DNA of 64,000 nucleotides from Propionibacteriaceae bacterium (GCA_025965155.1 JAOPXN010000130.1:18777-82776), one strand, 5' to 3'. Positions 28,629 through 37,480 are shown, numbered from the stretch's first letter. Notes: generated by a model not told the origin, from the letters alone. Numbers and translations are program-made.

Positions 28629-29171
28629 CTCGACCTCCTGATGTGTCGCGTCGGCAGAACTCCGTATCCTGCGGTTCGATCCGCGACGCTTCAATCGTGT
28701 CGCCAGTGTTTTCGGGTGCCGTCGGCCCCGGAGAGGATTTTCCTTGTCCACCGTGGAGAGGATTTCCGCGGTGGTATCTCCGATCACGGGTGGACCCGGT
28801 AAACCGATGTCGCCGGCGGGGCCGTTGACCTGCTCGACGGCGAGGCTACTCACGAGCAGCCCCCTGGTCGAGGGACGCCGCGGCGCGGACAGCACGGCCT
28901 GGATCCGAACCGCCGACGTGCCGTAAGGGCGGCTGATGCCACGGCGGTCCTGCCGGTGTGCCAGTTCCGTCGGACTGATCGCGGATGAAGCAAGTGGAAG
29001 GCCCTGGTGACGCATATCAGGTGGGCTACGCCACCAGGGCTGCGCAAAAGTAGCAAGCAAACCTCAGGGAAACCTCAAGGCGCCGGTCGGCCGGCGACGT
29101 GGGCGACGCAGGACGGGCCCACGGCGTACGTTCAGTACACCGGCGACCGGCGCTGCAACCAGCAGGTATCA
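28629..29171. other. Intergenic region upstream of the secreted peptide pair
   Basis: About 540 bp. A minus-strand frame is open across most of it but shows no signal, motif or ribosome site and runs into the peptide gene. I see no gene I can support. It should contain the promoter of the peptide pair and the 3' end of the phage-like gene. Confidence 0.4.
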
Positions 29172-29783
29172 CTAGTGGTGCGACTTGCGGCAGTCACCGC
29201 AACGGCAGCCGGCACGGAATGCGGCCTTTGACCCGTGTCTGAGATCTGTGCGGCGCGTAGCCATAAGCGTCTCCTCGAGCTGGCGACGCCATTGCTCATC
29301 GCGGCGCGCCGAGCCCCACACGATCCGGGCTGCCACACCTAGGTCGTCGAGTGCCTCGGCAAAGCCGAGGCCTCTAGCCAGCAGCTCCAGAAACCGGGTG
29401 CGTTGCTCGACCGGAAATCTCGCGTCCGCCAGGTCTCTATGTCGCTGACGGATGTCCACGGTGTGAGCCTGTGTGCAATCCGGGCAGCTACAGCCCGCCC
29501 TCCACCGACTTGCTGTCCCATGGGCCGCCGACAACCGGGTTGACTCTGGCGAACTGGTGGCCTCGGCCAGCTCCTCAAGAGTCCATGGCGGTTCGGGCAG
29601 CAGCCCAGATTTCACCCAGCTCGCCAAGGTATGCGCCGACACACCAGCTGCTTGCGCTGCGCGGCGATAGCTGGACACATCGCCGGCGGGTTCAGCCAGG
29701 TCGGGCACCTCCACCGTTGTCCCGAAAGGGACCGCAGGTGCTTGGCGCTCCGGGCTCGGTGCCCCGGTTGCGGGTAAATGCAT
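29172..29783 (-). CDS. Phage/mobile-element-like DNA-binding protein with paired Cys motifs
   Basis: A protein of 203 residues. Around residues 38-60 is a helix-turn-helix-like stretch (AAQAAGVSAHTLASWVKSG). Two similar Cys-rich segments follow: GTASRWRAGCSCPDCTQAH in the middle and HGSKAAFRAGCRCGDCRKSH at the C-terminus. The H-G-x...G-C-x-C-x2-C pattern is common in short actinophage and integrative-element proteins and could bind zinc. AGGAG sits six bases before the ATG. A strong hairpin lies ~48 bp upstream. Its job, probably DNA binding, is inferred. Confidence 0.55.
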   Translation of the reverse strand: MHLPATGAPSPERQAPAVPFGTTVEVPDLAEPAGDVSSYRRAAQAAGVSAHTLASWVKSGLLPEPPWTLEELAEATSSPESTRLSAAHGTASRWRAGCSCPDCTQAHTVDIRQRHRDLADARFPVEQRTRFLELLARGLGFAEALDDLGVAARIVWGSARRDEQWRRQLEETLMATRRTDLRHGSKAAFRAGCRCGDCRKSHH

Positions 29784-30396
29784 GACGAACTCCTAGTTTC
29801 TTGATCTTTGGCCGCTGCACGGCGATCAGCCGGACGGCCCTGGAATGGTCCGTCTGACCATGTCCAGGGCCGTCCGTTAGCGACACCGTGTGCGCTAGGC
29901 CCGGTGGTGAAGCCCCATGTGGCCGCAGGCGTCTGCGGGTCGCCGGAGCGCATGTGTGCATCTAGGTGGTCCCCCAACTGATGGACGCGCCGCCCCGTCG
30001 GGCACCCGCCAGTCGGCCTATCGTCCGACTGCAGATAATTCTGGGGTTCGGGTTACAACGTGGGTACCCCTAGCCTGGGTGCACGCCTGCCCCCAACTCG
30101 TGGGGTGCGCACTCGGAGAGTCGACAGCTGAGCGGCTTGGAATCGTCCCCTCCGCGGCCGTGACCAGAGCGGGACCGGTTCAAGCCGAAGCCGGCGAGGA
30201 CAGTTGCGTGACTCCCCGCGCTTGGCCATTGACCACGTGCCAGACATCCGCCCGCGCCTGAGCCTGGTCGAGCCGGCGCCCAGGCGGTTGAGGGTTACTT
30301 CGACCGAGTGTATTTATCCGCGACTGCGGCCGTCCGACCTATGAGCGTGCCCGACCGCCGGCGCTGCTCAACAGACCAGCCGTCAAGAGGAGTCGC
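29784..30396. other. Intergenic region with a long hairpin
   Basis: About 610 bp between divergent genes. Apart from the hairpin at 29831-29876 and a probable promoter before the 30-codon ORF, I find no supported gene; the open frames here look like shadows. Confidence 0.45.
29831..29876. repeat. Long near-perfect inverted repeat (14 + 6 bp stem)
   Basis: Outer arms cggacggccctgga and tccagggccgtccg pair over 14 bp. Inside, atggtc/gaccat pair over six more, leaving a five-base loop and one unpaired base. It lies just upstream of the phage-like gene. It could be an operator, an attenuator, or a site acted on by a mobile element. Confidence 0.5.
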
Positions 30397-30489
30397 ATGA
30401 AGAAACCTGTGGTTCTCCCACCCCTCGTTACCAGCGGCATTCCCCCGCCGGAGCAGCCGCGAGACTCTTATCGCAACGACCGAGTTTGA
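30397..30489 (+). CDS. 30-residue peptide ORF with strong ribosome site
   Basis: The frame reads MKKPVVLPPLVTSG and continues Pro-rich to a polar end (DSYRNDRV). AAGAGGAG sits five bases before the ATG, better than most genes here, so translation is plausible. It ends 46 bp before the trypsin-like protease gene. It could be a leader peptide, a small independent peptide, or a chance ORF. No modification enzymes are nearby, so a RiPP precursor is not supported. Confidence 0.35.
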   Translation: MKKPVVLPPLVTSGIPPPEQPRDSYRNDRV

Positions 30490-30535
30490 TCTTGAAGCAC
30501 GTTAACAACCAACTTTGTGCAATGAGGAGTTAATC

Positions 30536-31639
30536 ATGCCTGTCAGAAAAACGACGATTGAAAAACTACGAAAGGGTCTGCTGCCGATAGTCGCACTTGC
30601 AGTTGTCGGTACCGCGGCACCGGCCGCCTCGATGGCTGCGCCGGCTGGCCCAACGCACGACGCCACACCAGCCAGCGTATCGGGCACCACCTCCGTTCTC
30701 GCGCCGGTGAAGCTGCCGGGCCAGAAGCTGGCCCGAACCTACTCGCCGTCCGAAGCGAAAGCTTTCGAGCGCACCGGCGGCGACCCCGCGGTGCTGGCTT
30801 ACTGGACGCCGGCGCGAATGAAGGCGGCCAAGCCGCTCGACATGCCGGGAGACGCGAAGGTCGTCGACCAGACCGTGCGGGCGATCGCCACCAAGCAACC
30901 GCAGGTTGCGGCCAGGGCCGTCTCCAGCAAGCTCTCAACGACGATGAAGAACTTCCCGGCGCCGGTGACCAACTTCTCCATCACCAACGGCAAGCTGTTC
31001 ATCGGCGGCTACGAGAGCGGCTCCTGGTGCTCGGCGTCGGCCATCAATACGGCCTCCAAGCGGGTCCTGATCACCGCCGGCCACTGCGTCCACTCCGGCA
31101 GAGGCGGCGACTGGCGCAACAACCTGGTCTTCGTGCCCGGCTACAACGCGTTCAACCGCGACCACGACCCGGTGGGCCGTTTCCAGGCTTTCCGCCTGCG
31201 CACCTTCAACGCCTGGATCAACAACAGCGACCTGAACCGTGACGTCGGTTTCGTCACCACCTACAACGGCGGCGACTGGAGCCGACGCGTCGTCGACACC
31301 GTCGGCGGTCACGGCCTCGCCTTCAACGGCGGCACCGAGTTCGACGTGTCCATCTTCGGCTACCCGAGCAACCGTGACGGCGGCAACAAGATGTGGGCCT
31401 GCTGGGGCGTCGCCACCGACAGCAGCTGGTGGGACAACCAGTCCAAGATCGGCTGCAACTTCGGCCCCGGCTCCTCAGGTGGTCCGTGGACGTGGAACTA
31501 CAACAACGTCACCGGTCAGGGATTTGTGCGCTCGGTGATGTCGACCATCGACGGCAACGGGGTTAACCGGGGTCCGTACTTTGACACCGCCGTCCGCGAC
31601 GCGCTGAACGCCGCCAACGGCGACTGGCCCTTTGCATAA
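30536..31639 (+). CDS. Secreted trypsin-like serine protease (S1, V8/glutamyl endopeptidase-like)
   Basis: A protein of 367 residues. A signal peptide (core LLPIVALAVVGTAAPA) precedes a ~100-residue propeptide-like region and a chymotrypsin-fold domain. The triad is visible: His183 in ITAGHCVHS, Asp236 in NRDVGFVT, and Ser314 in GPGSSGGPW. It is an extracellular endopeptidase, probably made as a zymogen. The ATG at 30536 has GAGGAG eight bases upstream. The lipoprotein gene follows after 54 bp. Confidence 0.88.
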   Translation: MPVRKTTIEKLRKGLLPIVALAVVGTAAPAASMAAPAGPTHDATPASVSGTTSVLAPVKLPGQKLARTYSPSEAKAFERTGGDPAVLAYWTPARMKAAKPLDMPGDAKVVDQTVRAIATKQPQVAARAVSSKLSTTMKNFPAPVTNFSITNGKLFIGGYESGSWCSASAINTASKRVLITAGHCVHSGRGGDWRNNLVFVPGYNAFNRDHDPVGRFQAFRLRTFNAWINNSDLNRDVGFVTTYNGGDWSRRVVDTVGGHGLAFNGGTEFDVSIFGYPSNRDGGNKMWACWGVATDSSWWDNQSKIGCNFGPGSSGGPWTWNYNNVTGQGFVRSVMSTIDGNGVNRGPYFDTAVRDALNAANGDWPFA

Positions 31640-31693
31640 GGTGGCAGTCATGACTGGTCACAAGGGCAACCAGACACCACAGAAAGTGCACCA

Positions 31694-32116
31694 ATGACTC
31701 GACGGCCGCCCCGATACTCAGCCTGGCTGATCCTCGGGGCGGCCGTCGTGCTGGCTGCCTGCGGCCCGGGAGCCGACGACGCCGACAGCACCGCCACGGG
31801 TGCGCCGTCCTCCCCGGTCGCAGCACCCACGCTTTCGGTCCGCGACGACCTAGTCCACGCACAGGTCGTACCGTGGCGCTCCTGGCGGGCCGTGGACGAC
31901 ATGACGCTGGAGTTCACCGTCACCGCGGGACCGGCCGACTGCTACGGTGCGCAGCCGAAAGTCATCGAGAGCGACACCGCTGTGAAGGTTCGGGTGCGGA
32001 TCGGCCGGCTACCCGAGGCAGCGGACCGCGCGTGCGCGGCCATCGCGCTCGAGTCGGTCGTACCCGTGCGGCTGACCAAGCCGTTGGGAGCACGACGGGT
32101 CGAGCCGCTGACCTGA
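31694..32116 (+). CDS. Small lipoprotein of unknown function
   Basis: A protein of 140 residues. The lipobox LAAC lies at residues ~20-23 after a typical hydrophobic segment. An Ala/Ser/Asp-rich linker follows, then a ~90-residue domain with two cysteines (PADCYGA and ADRACAA) probably bridged outside the cell. No family recognised beyond lipoprotein. It may be co-transcribed with the upstream protease. Confidence 0.7.
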   Translation: MTRRPPRYSAWLILGAAVVLAACGPGADDADSTATGAPSSPVAAPTLSVRDDLVHAQVVPWRSWRAVDDMTLEFTVTAGPADCYGAQPKVIESDTAVKVRVRIGRLPEAADRACAAIALESVVPVRLTKPLGARRVEPLT

Positions 32117-32192
32117 GTCCTCGCACTGGGGGTCGAGGGCGATGATCCGTCCTCGGCCGCCCGCTCCGGAGGCGATCACGTCCAGCTATCGA

Positions 32193-33089
32193 TCACCGAG
32201 CCGCGTCGGTGTGGCGGGAGAGATCTTGCTGTTGCCTGGCGGCCGCCTTGCGGGAGGCGGGCGACAGTAAAGGCCGCAGAACTGCGGCGTAGTGGACCGG
32301 GAGGAGCCGGGCGATCAGGTCGGGAGCGATGGCGGAGAACCCGATAAGGACGCGTCCCCGGCGCCGGTGCACGCCATGGAGGATCTTCTCGGCGGCCTTG
32401 TCGGCGGGGTAGCTCAGAAGCTTGGCGAAGGCCGCCTTTCCGGCTGCAGCCTTCTCGGCTGGAACGCTGGCCGGCACGCGGGCGCTCTCGGCGATGCGGG
32501 TCCGGATACCACCGGGATGCACTGAGGTGACGCCAATACCTTGGGGTGCCAGCTCCTGACGCAGTACCTCGCTGAAGCCACGGAGTGCGAACTTGCTGGC
32601 CGAGTACGCCGACTGCCCTGCGGGGCCGATCAGCCCGAAGAGGCTGGAAACGTTGACAATGTGGCCACCCGGTGACCGGCGCAGGGCGGGGAGCAGACCG
32701 CGGCACAGCGCAACCGGTGCGCGAAAGTTGATCGCCTGCACCCAGTCGAACTCCTCTGCGGTCAGGTCGGCGAAGCTGCCGCCGGCCAAGGCGACACCGG
32801 CGTTGTTGATCAGCAGGTCGACTCGCGGCGAGACTGCCAGGATGCGCTCGATCAGGGTGTCGACCGCTGCGGGTTCGGCGAGGTCCACGACCTCGGCGTG
32901 CACCTGGAGCGTCGAATGCGCATCCCGGATCTGGCCCGCAACGGTCTCCAGCCGGACCTGGTCGCGGTCGATCAGGACGAGGTTAGTTCCACGCTCGGCG
33001 AGTTGGTAAGCGATCTGCTCCCCGATGCCGCTGGCAGCGCCGGTCAAGACGGCATGCGCGCCGTCGAAATGAAACGGGGGCAGCGACAT
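32193..33089 (-). CDS. Short-chain dehydrogenase/reductase
   Basis: A protein of 298 residues, classical SDR. It has the cofactor motif TGAASGIGEQ, NNAGVALAG, the catalytic Ser in IVNVSSLFG, and YSASKFALRG with the Tyr-x3-Lys pair. The Asp at the end of beta 2 (LVLIDRD) favours NAD(H). The C-terminal ~60 residues are basic and hydrophobic, as in SDRs that act on lipids or sit at membranes. The ATG at 33089 follows AAAGGA by nine bases; a GTG at 33107 would add six residues. Confidence 0.88.
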   Translation of the reverse strand: MSLPPFHFDGAHAVLTGAASGIGEQIAYQLAERGTNLVLIDRDQVRLETVAGQIRDAHSTLQVHAEVVDLAEPAAVDTLIERILAVSPRVDLLINNAGVALAGGSFADLTAEEFDWVQAINFRAPVALCRGLLPALRRSPGGHIVNVSSLFGLIGPAGQSAYSASKFALRGFSEVLRQELAPQGIGVTSVHPGGIRTRIAESARVPASVPAEKAAAGKAAFAKLLSYPADKAAEKILHGVHRRRGRVLIGFSAIAPDLIARLLPVHYAAVLRPLLSPASRKAAARQQQDLSRHTDAAR

Positions 33090-33147
33090 GACGGGTGTTC
33101 CTTTCACCGGATGACACCTTTAGTCTCTCGCGGCCACCGCACCCACG

Positions 33148-33400
33148 TCAGTCGGCCTCCTCCGGGCCGCCAGCATCCTTCTTCACGGTGGCGGTCTGAA
33201 CCGCTGTCCCGCTGGCGCTCACCTGGACGGTCACGTTCAGCGCGTTGATATCGGTGTGATACAGACTGAACTGGTTGACCGGAAAATGGTCCGTGGCGCC
33301 TGTCTTGTCGAAGTGAGCGACGCGCTGGCCATTGGCGGGGATCTCGAAGGCGGCAGGAAGCTTGGCGTAATAGCTCTCCGACTCCTGCGTCTTCGAGGGA
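33148..33400 (-). pseudogene. Orphan C-terminal coding fragment
   Basis: An open frame with natural codon use ends in TGA at 33148. It reads [20 protein letters not shown] and onward to a beta-rich stretch ([13 protein letters not shown]) and an acidic tail. It has no start and joins directly, out of frame, to a response-regulator fragment. It looks like the 3' end of a lost gene, perhaps a secreted protein. No family recognised. Confidence 0.4.
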
Positions 33401-33407
33401 CAAGAAC

Positions 33408-33595
33408 GAGATCGCGGACGATGAGTCGCGTCGAGGAACGTGGCTCGCTGCGGCGCAACTGAGCGCGCACCCGAGCCAGCAGCTCAGCCAGGTTGAACGG
33501 CTTGCTGATGTAGTCAACCGCACCGGCATCCAAGCCCACGACCACGTCCAGCTCCTCATCGCGCGCAGTCAGTCATCGTCCTCAATCAAAAGATC
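33408..33595 (-). pseudogene. OmpR-family response regulator relic
   Basis: Two pieces of one receiver domain. DLLIEDDD (33572-33595, beta 1 with acidic pair) ends at a stop. [20 protein letters not shown] continues to [19 protein letters not shown] and the start of the linker ([10 protein letters not shown]). The section with the phospho-acceptor Asp is deleted, and the DNA-binding domain is missing. It is therefore a deleted and truncated gene, not a functional regulator. Confidence 0.65.
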
Positions 33596-33922
33596 TTGTC
33601 GGCGCTCACCTGTCACCCCTCAATGCTCGAAGTGCCCCCGCAAGACGACGTAATATCCCCGCCTGCTCAAACCTCCACGTCACCGTGCCGCAGTGCAGCC
33701 GTTCTGGTAACTGAAAGGCCACGTTTCGCTGGGTACTGGCCTGACATCGATTCCGACCTGCGTGTTTTCTCTTGACCTGCCTAGAGCCGGTCTCCTACTG
33801 TTCATGCTGGCTACAGCAAAAAGCTTGGGACCGCCCGCCGTAGAGGCGTGTCATGCAGACACCATTGACGATCTTCCTCCGACAGCACAATGTACCCATT
33901 GATAGTCAGAGGAAGGAGGGGC
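33596..33922. other. Intergenic region after the gene relics
   Basis: About 330 bp with no supported gene. It contains the promoter side of the potassium-channel pair. A ribosome site (GGAAGGAGGGG) lies right before the ATG at 33923. Confidence 0.45.
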
Positions 33923-34309
33923 ATGAATCTTGAGAAGGTTGTCTTCGGCTTCTTCGTGCTGCTCGCGGCGACGCTTAACTTCGGCTTCTTCATCGGCGAC
34001 ATCGCTAATCCCGATGTGCACAACATCTATGAGCTGTTTGCGGCGCTCGCTGTCAGCCTGATCGCCACCGTACTGAAGTTCGGTGATCGAACCCAGATCG
34101 GCGCCGTGCACCTTGCCACCAGCCTGGTAGCCGACCTGCAGCTGGTCGCGGCCAGCGTCGTCTGGGTCTGGGCCGAAGAAATTTCCGCGTACGGCATGAG
34201 CGCGGCCTCCACGGCAAGCGTGGTCTCCCTGTCCGGCGGAGCGCTACTGGCAAACCTGGTCTCCGTCGTGCTGCTGGTGATCGAGACCGTCACCTTCCAC
34301 CGCGGATGA
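33923..34309 (+). CDS. Small four-helix membrane protein, channel-associated (DUF6394-like)
   Basis: A protein of 128 residues with about four membrane helices (near 5-26, 36-55, 69-89 and 101-123). GGAAGGAGGGG precedes the ATG. It is followed after 13 bp by the potassium channel with RCK domains, so the two likely form one unit. From memory this pairing is seen for a DUF6394-type family; that name is tentative. A regulatory or accessory subunit role is inferred. Confidence 0.65.
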   Translation: MNLEKVVFGFFVLLAATLNFGFFIGDIANPDVHNIYELFAALAVSLIATVLKFGDRTQIGAVHLATSLVADLQLVAASVVWVWAEEISAYGMSAASTASVVSLSGGALLANLVSVVLLVIETVTFHRG

Positions 34310-34322
34310 AACTCGTGCACCG

Positions 34323-36161
34323 GTGAGCAACCCGCTGCTGATCTTCTGGGCTCAGCTGTTCAGCCCTCGCAAGCCTCCGAGCAAGGTTCCGCCCCACGCG
34401 CAGATAGAGTCGTCCAGCCAGGCATCCTCGACCATCTTCCTAGTCATGCGGCGAATGCGGGCGCCGCTGATCACTCTCATCGTCATCTTCTCCATCAGCG
34501 TCGTCGGCCTCACGTTGATCACCGGTGTCGGCCCCGATGGGCAGCCGGCGCCCATCAGTCTCTTCGAGTCGTTCTACTTCATGAGCTACACGGCGACCAC
34601 GATCGGGTTCGGCGAGCTGCCGTGGCCCTTCACACCCGCGCAGCGGCTCTGGGTCACCTTTGCGATCTACCTCTCGGTGATCGGCTGGGCGTATGCGATC
34701 GGCTCTTTGTTGACGCTGCTTCAGGACCGGTCGTTCCGGCAGGCGTTGGCGCTGCGGCGGTTCACTCGCAAGGTGGCGCGGCTCCGTGAGCCGTTTCTGC
34801 TGGTGGTCGGCTACGGGCGCGCGGGGGAGGTGCTGGCCAAGGCCTTCGACGCGCTCGGACAGCAGCTCGTGGTGATCGACGAGTCCTCCGACCGGGTCGA
34901 CGCCCTGGATCTGGGGTCCTATCACGCGGATATCCCCGGCCTGGTGGCCGACGCCGCCAATCCTCACCACCTGAGCGCGGCCGGCTTGGACCATCCCTTC
35001 TGCGCCGGCGTGCTGGCTCTCACCAACGACGACGAGACTAACCTCGCTGTCACGATGACGGCGGCGCTGCTGCGTCCTGACCTGCCGGTCGTGGCACGGA
35101 CCGTTTCGGCCCCGATTGCGGACCGGATGCACGCCTTCGGGACGCCGACGGTGGTCAATCCGTTCGATCGATTCGGCGAGCATCTGCGGCTGGCGCTGAA
35201 TGCGCCGGCCTCCTACCAGCTGCTCACCTGGCTCGAGGCCGGGCCGGGCGCGGAACTGCCCGGGCGCGGCAGTCCGCCCACCGACGGCCGATGGGTGATC
35301 TGCGGATACGGTCGCTTCGGTCGGGAGGTCACCGCTGACCTGCGGGCAGCGAACCTTGAGGTCACCATCATCGAACCGGTCGAGCGGGGCGAGCCGGAGC
35401 CGGGAGTGATTGTCGGGGACGCCTCCGAACCGGACGTGCTGGCCCGGGCCGACCTCGCCAGCGCCGTCGGCCTCGTGGCCGGCACCGACAACGACACGAC
35501 CAACCTCTCGATGCTTGCCGCCGCACGCCGTCTGAACCCTCAACTGTTTCTCGCCGCGCGACAGAACCGGCCGGCCAGCGCAGCCCTTTTCGACGCCATG
35601 CAAGTGGACGCCCTCCTGGTGCCGACCGAGGTAGTTGCGCACGAGGTCTACGCCCAGATCAGCACGCCGATGCTGTGGCGTTTCATCCAGGAGATGCCGG
35701 CGCGAGGCGACCAGTGGGCGGCCGATCTCATCCAGCGGCTGCGGCACAACTGCGGTCGCGAGCTTCCCGCCCTCTGGAAGATCAAGCTGGACCCCGAGCA
35801 GGCGCCGGCTCTGGGCGGCTGGCTCGGGGATGGCAGGGTCACCCTGGGTGACCTGCTGCGAAGCCCCGAGGATCGGGAGCGGCGACTCCGGGTCGTGCCG
35901 CTGCTGCTGCTCCGCGACGGCAACGCCGTCCTCACACCCGACGGCGAGACAGTGCTTGCCCGGGACGATGAGCTGTTGTTCGCCGGGCAGGGCTCGGAGA
36001 GGCGAGAGCTCGAAAGCACCCTGGTGGTCGACTCAACCGCAGCCTATGTGCTGTTCGACCAGCACACTCCTTCCAGCTGGGTGTGGCGCAAGTTGTCCCG
36101 GAAGAGACTCACGCGGAGCACGCTGGACGACCGCGAAGGCAGGACCACCCACCATGGCTAG
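34323..36161 (+). CDS. Potassium channel with two RCK/TrkA domains
   Basis: A protein of 612 residues. Residues ~40-145 form a two-helix pore module with selectivity filter TTIGFGE. Two Rossmann TrkA-N/RCK domains follow: FLLVVGYGRAGEVLAKAF (near 160) and RWVICGYGRFGREV (near 325), each with a later acidic strand end. A TrkA-C-like segment at the end includes DDELLFAGQG. It should conduct K+ under control of nucleotides or other ligands. Two RCK domains in one chain are unusual compared with one-RCK MthK but known in Kch-like families. The GTG start follows the small membrane gene closely. Confidence 0.85.
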   Translation: MSNPLLIFWAQLFSPRKPPSKVPPHAQIESSSQASSTIFLVMRRMRAPLITLIVIFSISVVGLTLITGVGPDGQPAPISLFESFYFMSYTATTIGFGELPWPFTPAQRLWVTFAIYLSVIGWAYAIGSLLTLLQDRSFRQALALRRFTRKVARLREPFLLVVGYGRAGEVLAKAFDALGQQLVVIDESSDRVDALDLGSYHADIPGLVADAANPHHLSAAGLDHPFCAGVLALTNDDETNLAVTMTAALLRPDLPVVARTVSAPIADRMHAFGTPTVVNPFDRFGEHLRLALNAPASYQLLTWLEAGPGAELPGRGSPPTDGRWVICGYGRFGREVTADLRAANLEVTIIEPVERGEPEPGVIVGDASEPDVLARADLASAVGLVAGTDNDTTNLSMLAAARRLNPQLFLAARQNRPASAALFDAMQVDALLVPTEVVAHEVYAQISTPMLWRFIQEMPARGDQWAADLIQRLRHNCGRELPALWKIKLDPEQAPALGGWLGDGRVTLGDLLRSPEDRERRLRVVPLLLLRDGNAVLTPDGETVLARDDELLFAGQGSERRELESTLVVDSTAAYVLFDQHTPSSWVWRKLSRKRLTRSTLDDREGRTTHHG

Positions 36162-36230
36162 CTGCTGGTGGCGAAGTCCACCAACGGAGCCGTCGGAAGT
36201 CCCGAGCGGCCGATGATCCGCCGAGCTGTC

Positions 36231-36761
36231 CTACCTCGTGTTGCGCAGGGTGAGTTGTCGGCGGTGATAGTCGTAATGCTGGGTTGCGTAGTGGTAGACG
36301 TCTTTGACGGTCATGAAGTCGTTGAAGTACGGGTCCCAACCAACGGGGAAGTGCATGCCTCGATTCAGGCCGTCGTCGGTCTCATTCGCGAGCGACGATT
36401 GAAGGTGCTGGGTTACGCGGTCCATGAGCCGCTCCATGCCCGCGTAGCCAAGGACCCGCGCACCGCCCAGGGAGCCCAGGTAGTTGATGAAGTGGAACGG
36501 CCGGGTGGCCGCGTTGAGGCCCGCAGCGAAGTGACGTGAGACAGCCCCAGGCAGCCGGGCGAAAAAGCGGACCAGGACCATCAGGTTGCGAACGAGTAGG
36601 TAGCCGAAGAGCATGTGGAACAGCAACTGCTCGTTCGTCCATCTGGTGCCGTTCGTCGGCCTGCGTAGATCGGCGACGCTGGCGCCGTCGACAGTTCGGT
36701 GGAAGTCCAGCCTCGTCCGAGTTATCTCCTCGGTGATGTCCCCACGGGTCGCTGGGCTCAT
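36231..36761 (-). CDS. DinB-like helical-bundle protein
   Basis: A protein of 176 residues, all-helical. It has the DinB/DUF664 look: an early RWTNEQLLFHMLFGYLL with a candidate metal His, and a late HYATQHYDYHRRQL with paired histidines that could bind a divalent metal. These proteins are often thiol-dependent transferases or of unknown role. Its start overlaps the stop of the ArsR-ArsC gene by ATGA, so it is probably made with it; a link to arsenic or thiol stress is inferred. Confidence 0.75.
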   Translation of the reverse strand: MSPATRGDITEEITRTRLDFHRTVDGASVADLRRPTNGTRWTNEQLLFHMLFGYLLVRNLMVLVRFFARLPGAVSRHFAAGLNAATRPFHFINYLGSLGGARVLGYAGMERLMDRVTQHLQSSLANETDDGLNRGMHFPVGWDPYFNDFMTVKDVYHYATQHYDYHRRQLTLRNTR

Positions 36762-37459
36762 GATGCCTTTCGCAGGCCGGCTTCGAGGGCGGAGAGGTCG
36801 TGGACGCGCTGGTTGAGAGCGACGTAGGCGTCTTCGAAGGCTTCGTCGGTGTCAGAACCCGCTGGGTCGGGGACCGACCAGTGGAGTCGTTGCAACCCCT
36901 GCGGGAGTTCCTCGTGGGCGTTGTCGCAGACAGCCACGATCAGCTCATCGCCGCGGCGGACGCTCTCGATATCGGCTGGGACAGCGGACTCCAGGTCCAT
37001 GCCGTGCCGGCGCGCCACTTGGACTGCTCGCGGATGCACCTGGGCGGCCGGGTGGGTTCCGGCCGAGGCTGCCGGAATGGGGCTGACGCTGTTCCAGCTG
37101 GCCGCAGCGAGCTGGGATCGAGCGGAGTTGGCAGTGCAGACGAACAGAACGCGGTCGACTGTGGCGGGGAGGCCGACGAGTGCCGTGACTGTCCGGGCGA
37201 CTGCGCGAATCGTCAGGTCGTCACGGCGCAGCTGGATGTAGCTCCGGCGACGGTCGCCCTCCGACCGGGTCCGGCGGATGACGCCCGCCTCCTCGAGCAC
37301 GCGCAGGTGGTGGGCGAGGAGATTTGTGCCCAGCCCCAGCGACCGGGCGAGCTCGCCCGGAGACTGGTCTCCCGCTATGAGCCTGTCGACCAGAGCCAGC
37401 CGGAGAGGCTCCCCGAGGGCAGCGAACAAGGCGGCCCGGCGTTCCAGCTGCTCAGACAA
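36758..37459 (-). CDS. ArsR repressor fused to ArsC-type low-molecular-weight phosphatase
   Basis: A protein of 233 residues. Residues ~5-90 are an ArsR winged helix (GEPLRLALVDRLIAGDQSPG, then a recognition helix LLAHHLRVLEEAGV). No CVC-type metal site is visible in the recognition helix. Residues ~100-233 are an LMW-PTP/ArsC fold starting VLFVCTANSARSQLA, with the C-x5-R loop, and ending VPDPAGSDTDEAF. One chain thus combines sensing and an arsenate-reductase-like fold. It is divergent from the aquaglyceroporin across a 38-bp gap carrying a candidate operator. Confidence 0.85.
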   Translation of the reverse strand: MSEQLERRAALFAALGEPLRLALVDRLIAGDQSPGELARSLGLGTNLLAHHLRVLEEAGVIRRTRSEGDRRRSYIQLRRDDLTIRAVARTVTALVGLPATVDRVLFVCTANSARSQLAAASWNSVSPIPAASAGTHPAAQVHPRAVQVARRHGMDLESAVPADIESVRRGDELIVAVCDNAHEELPQGLQRLHWSVPDPAGSDTDEAFEDAYVALNQRVHDLSALEAGLRKAS

Positions 37460-37480
37460 TTTGCCTCCATCAGTATTGAG

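Noticed and set aside
30397..30489. Lasso-peptide or other RiPP precursor
   Set aside because: The leader has a vague K-x-x-x-L-P-x-L pattern, but no cyclase, protease B or other maturation genes are nearby.
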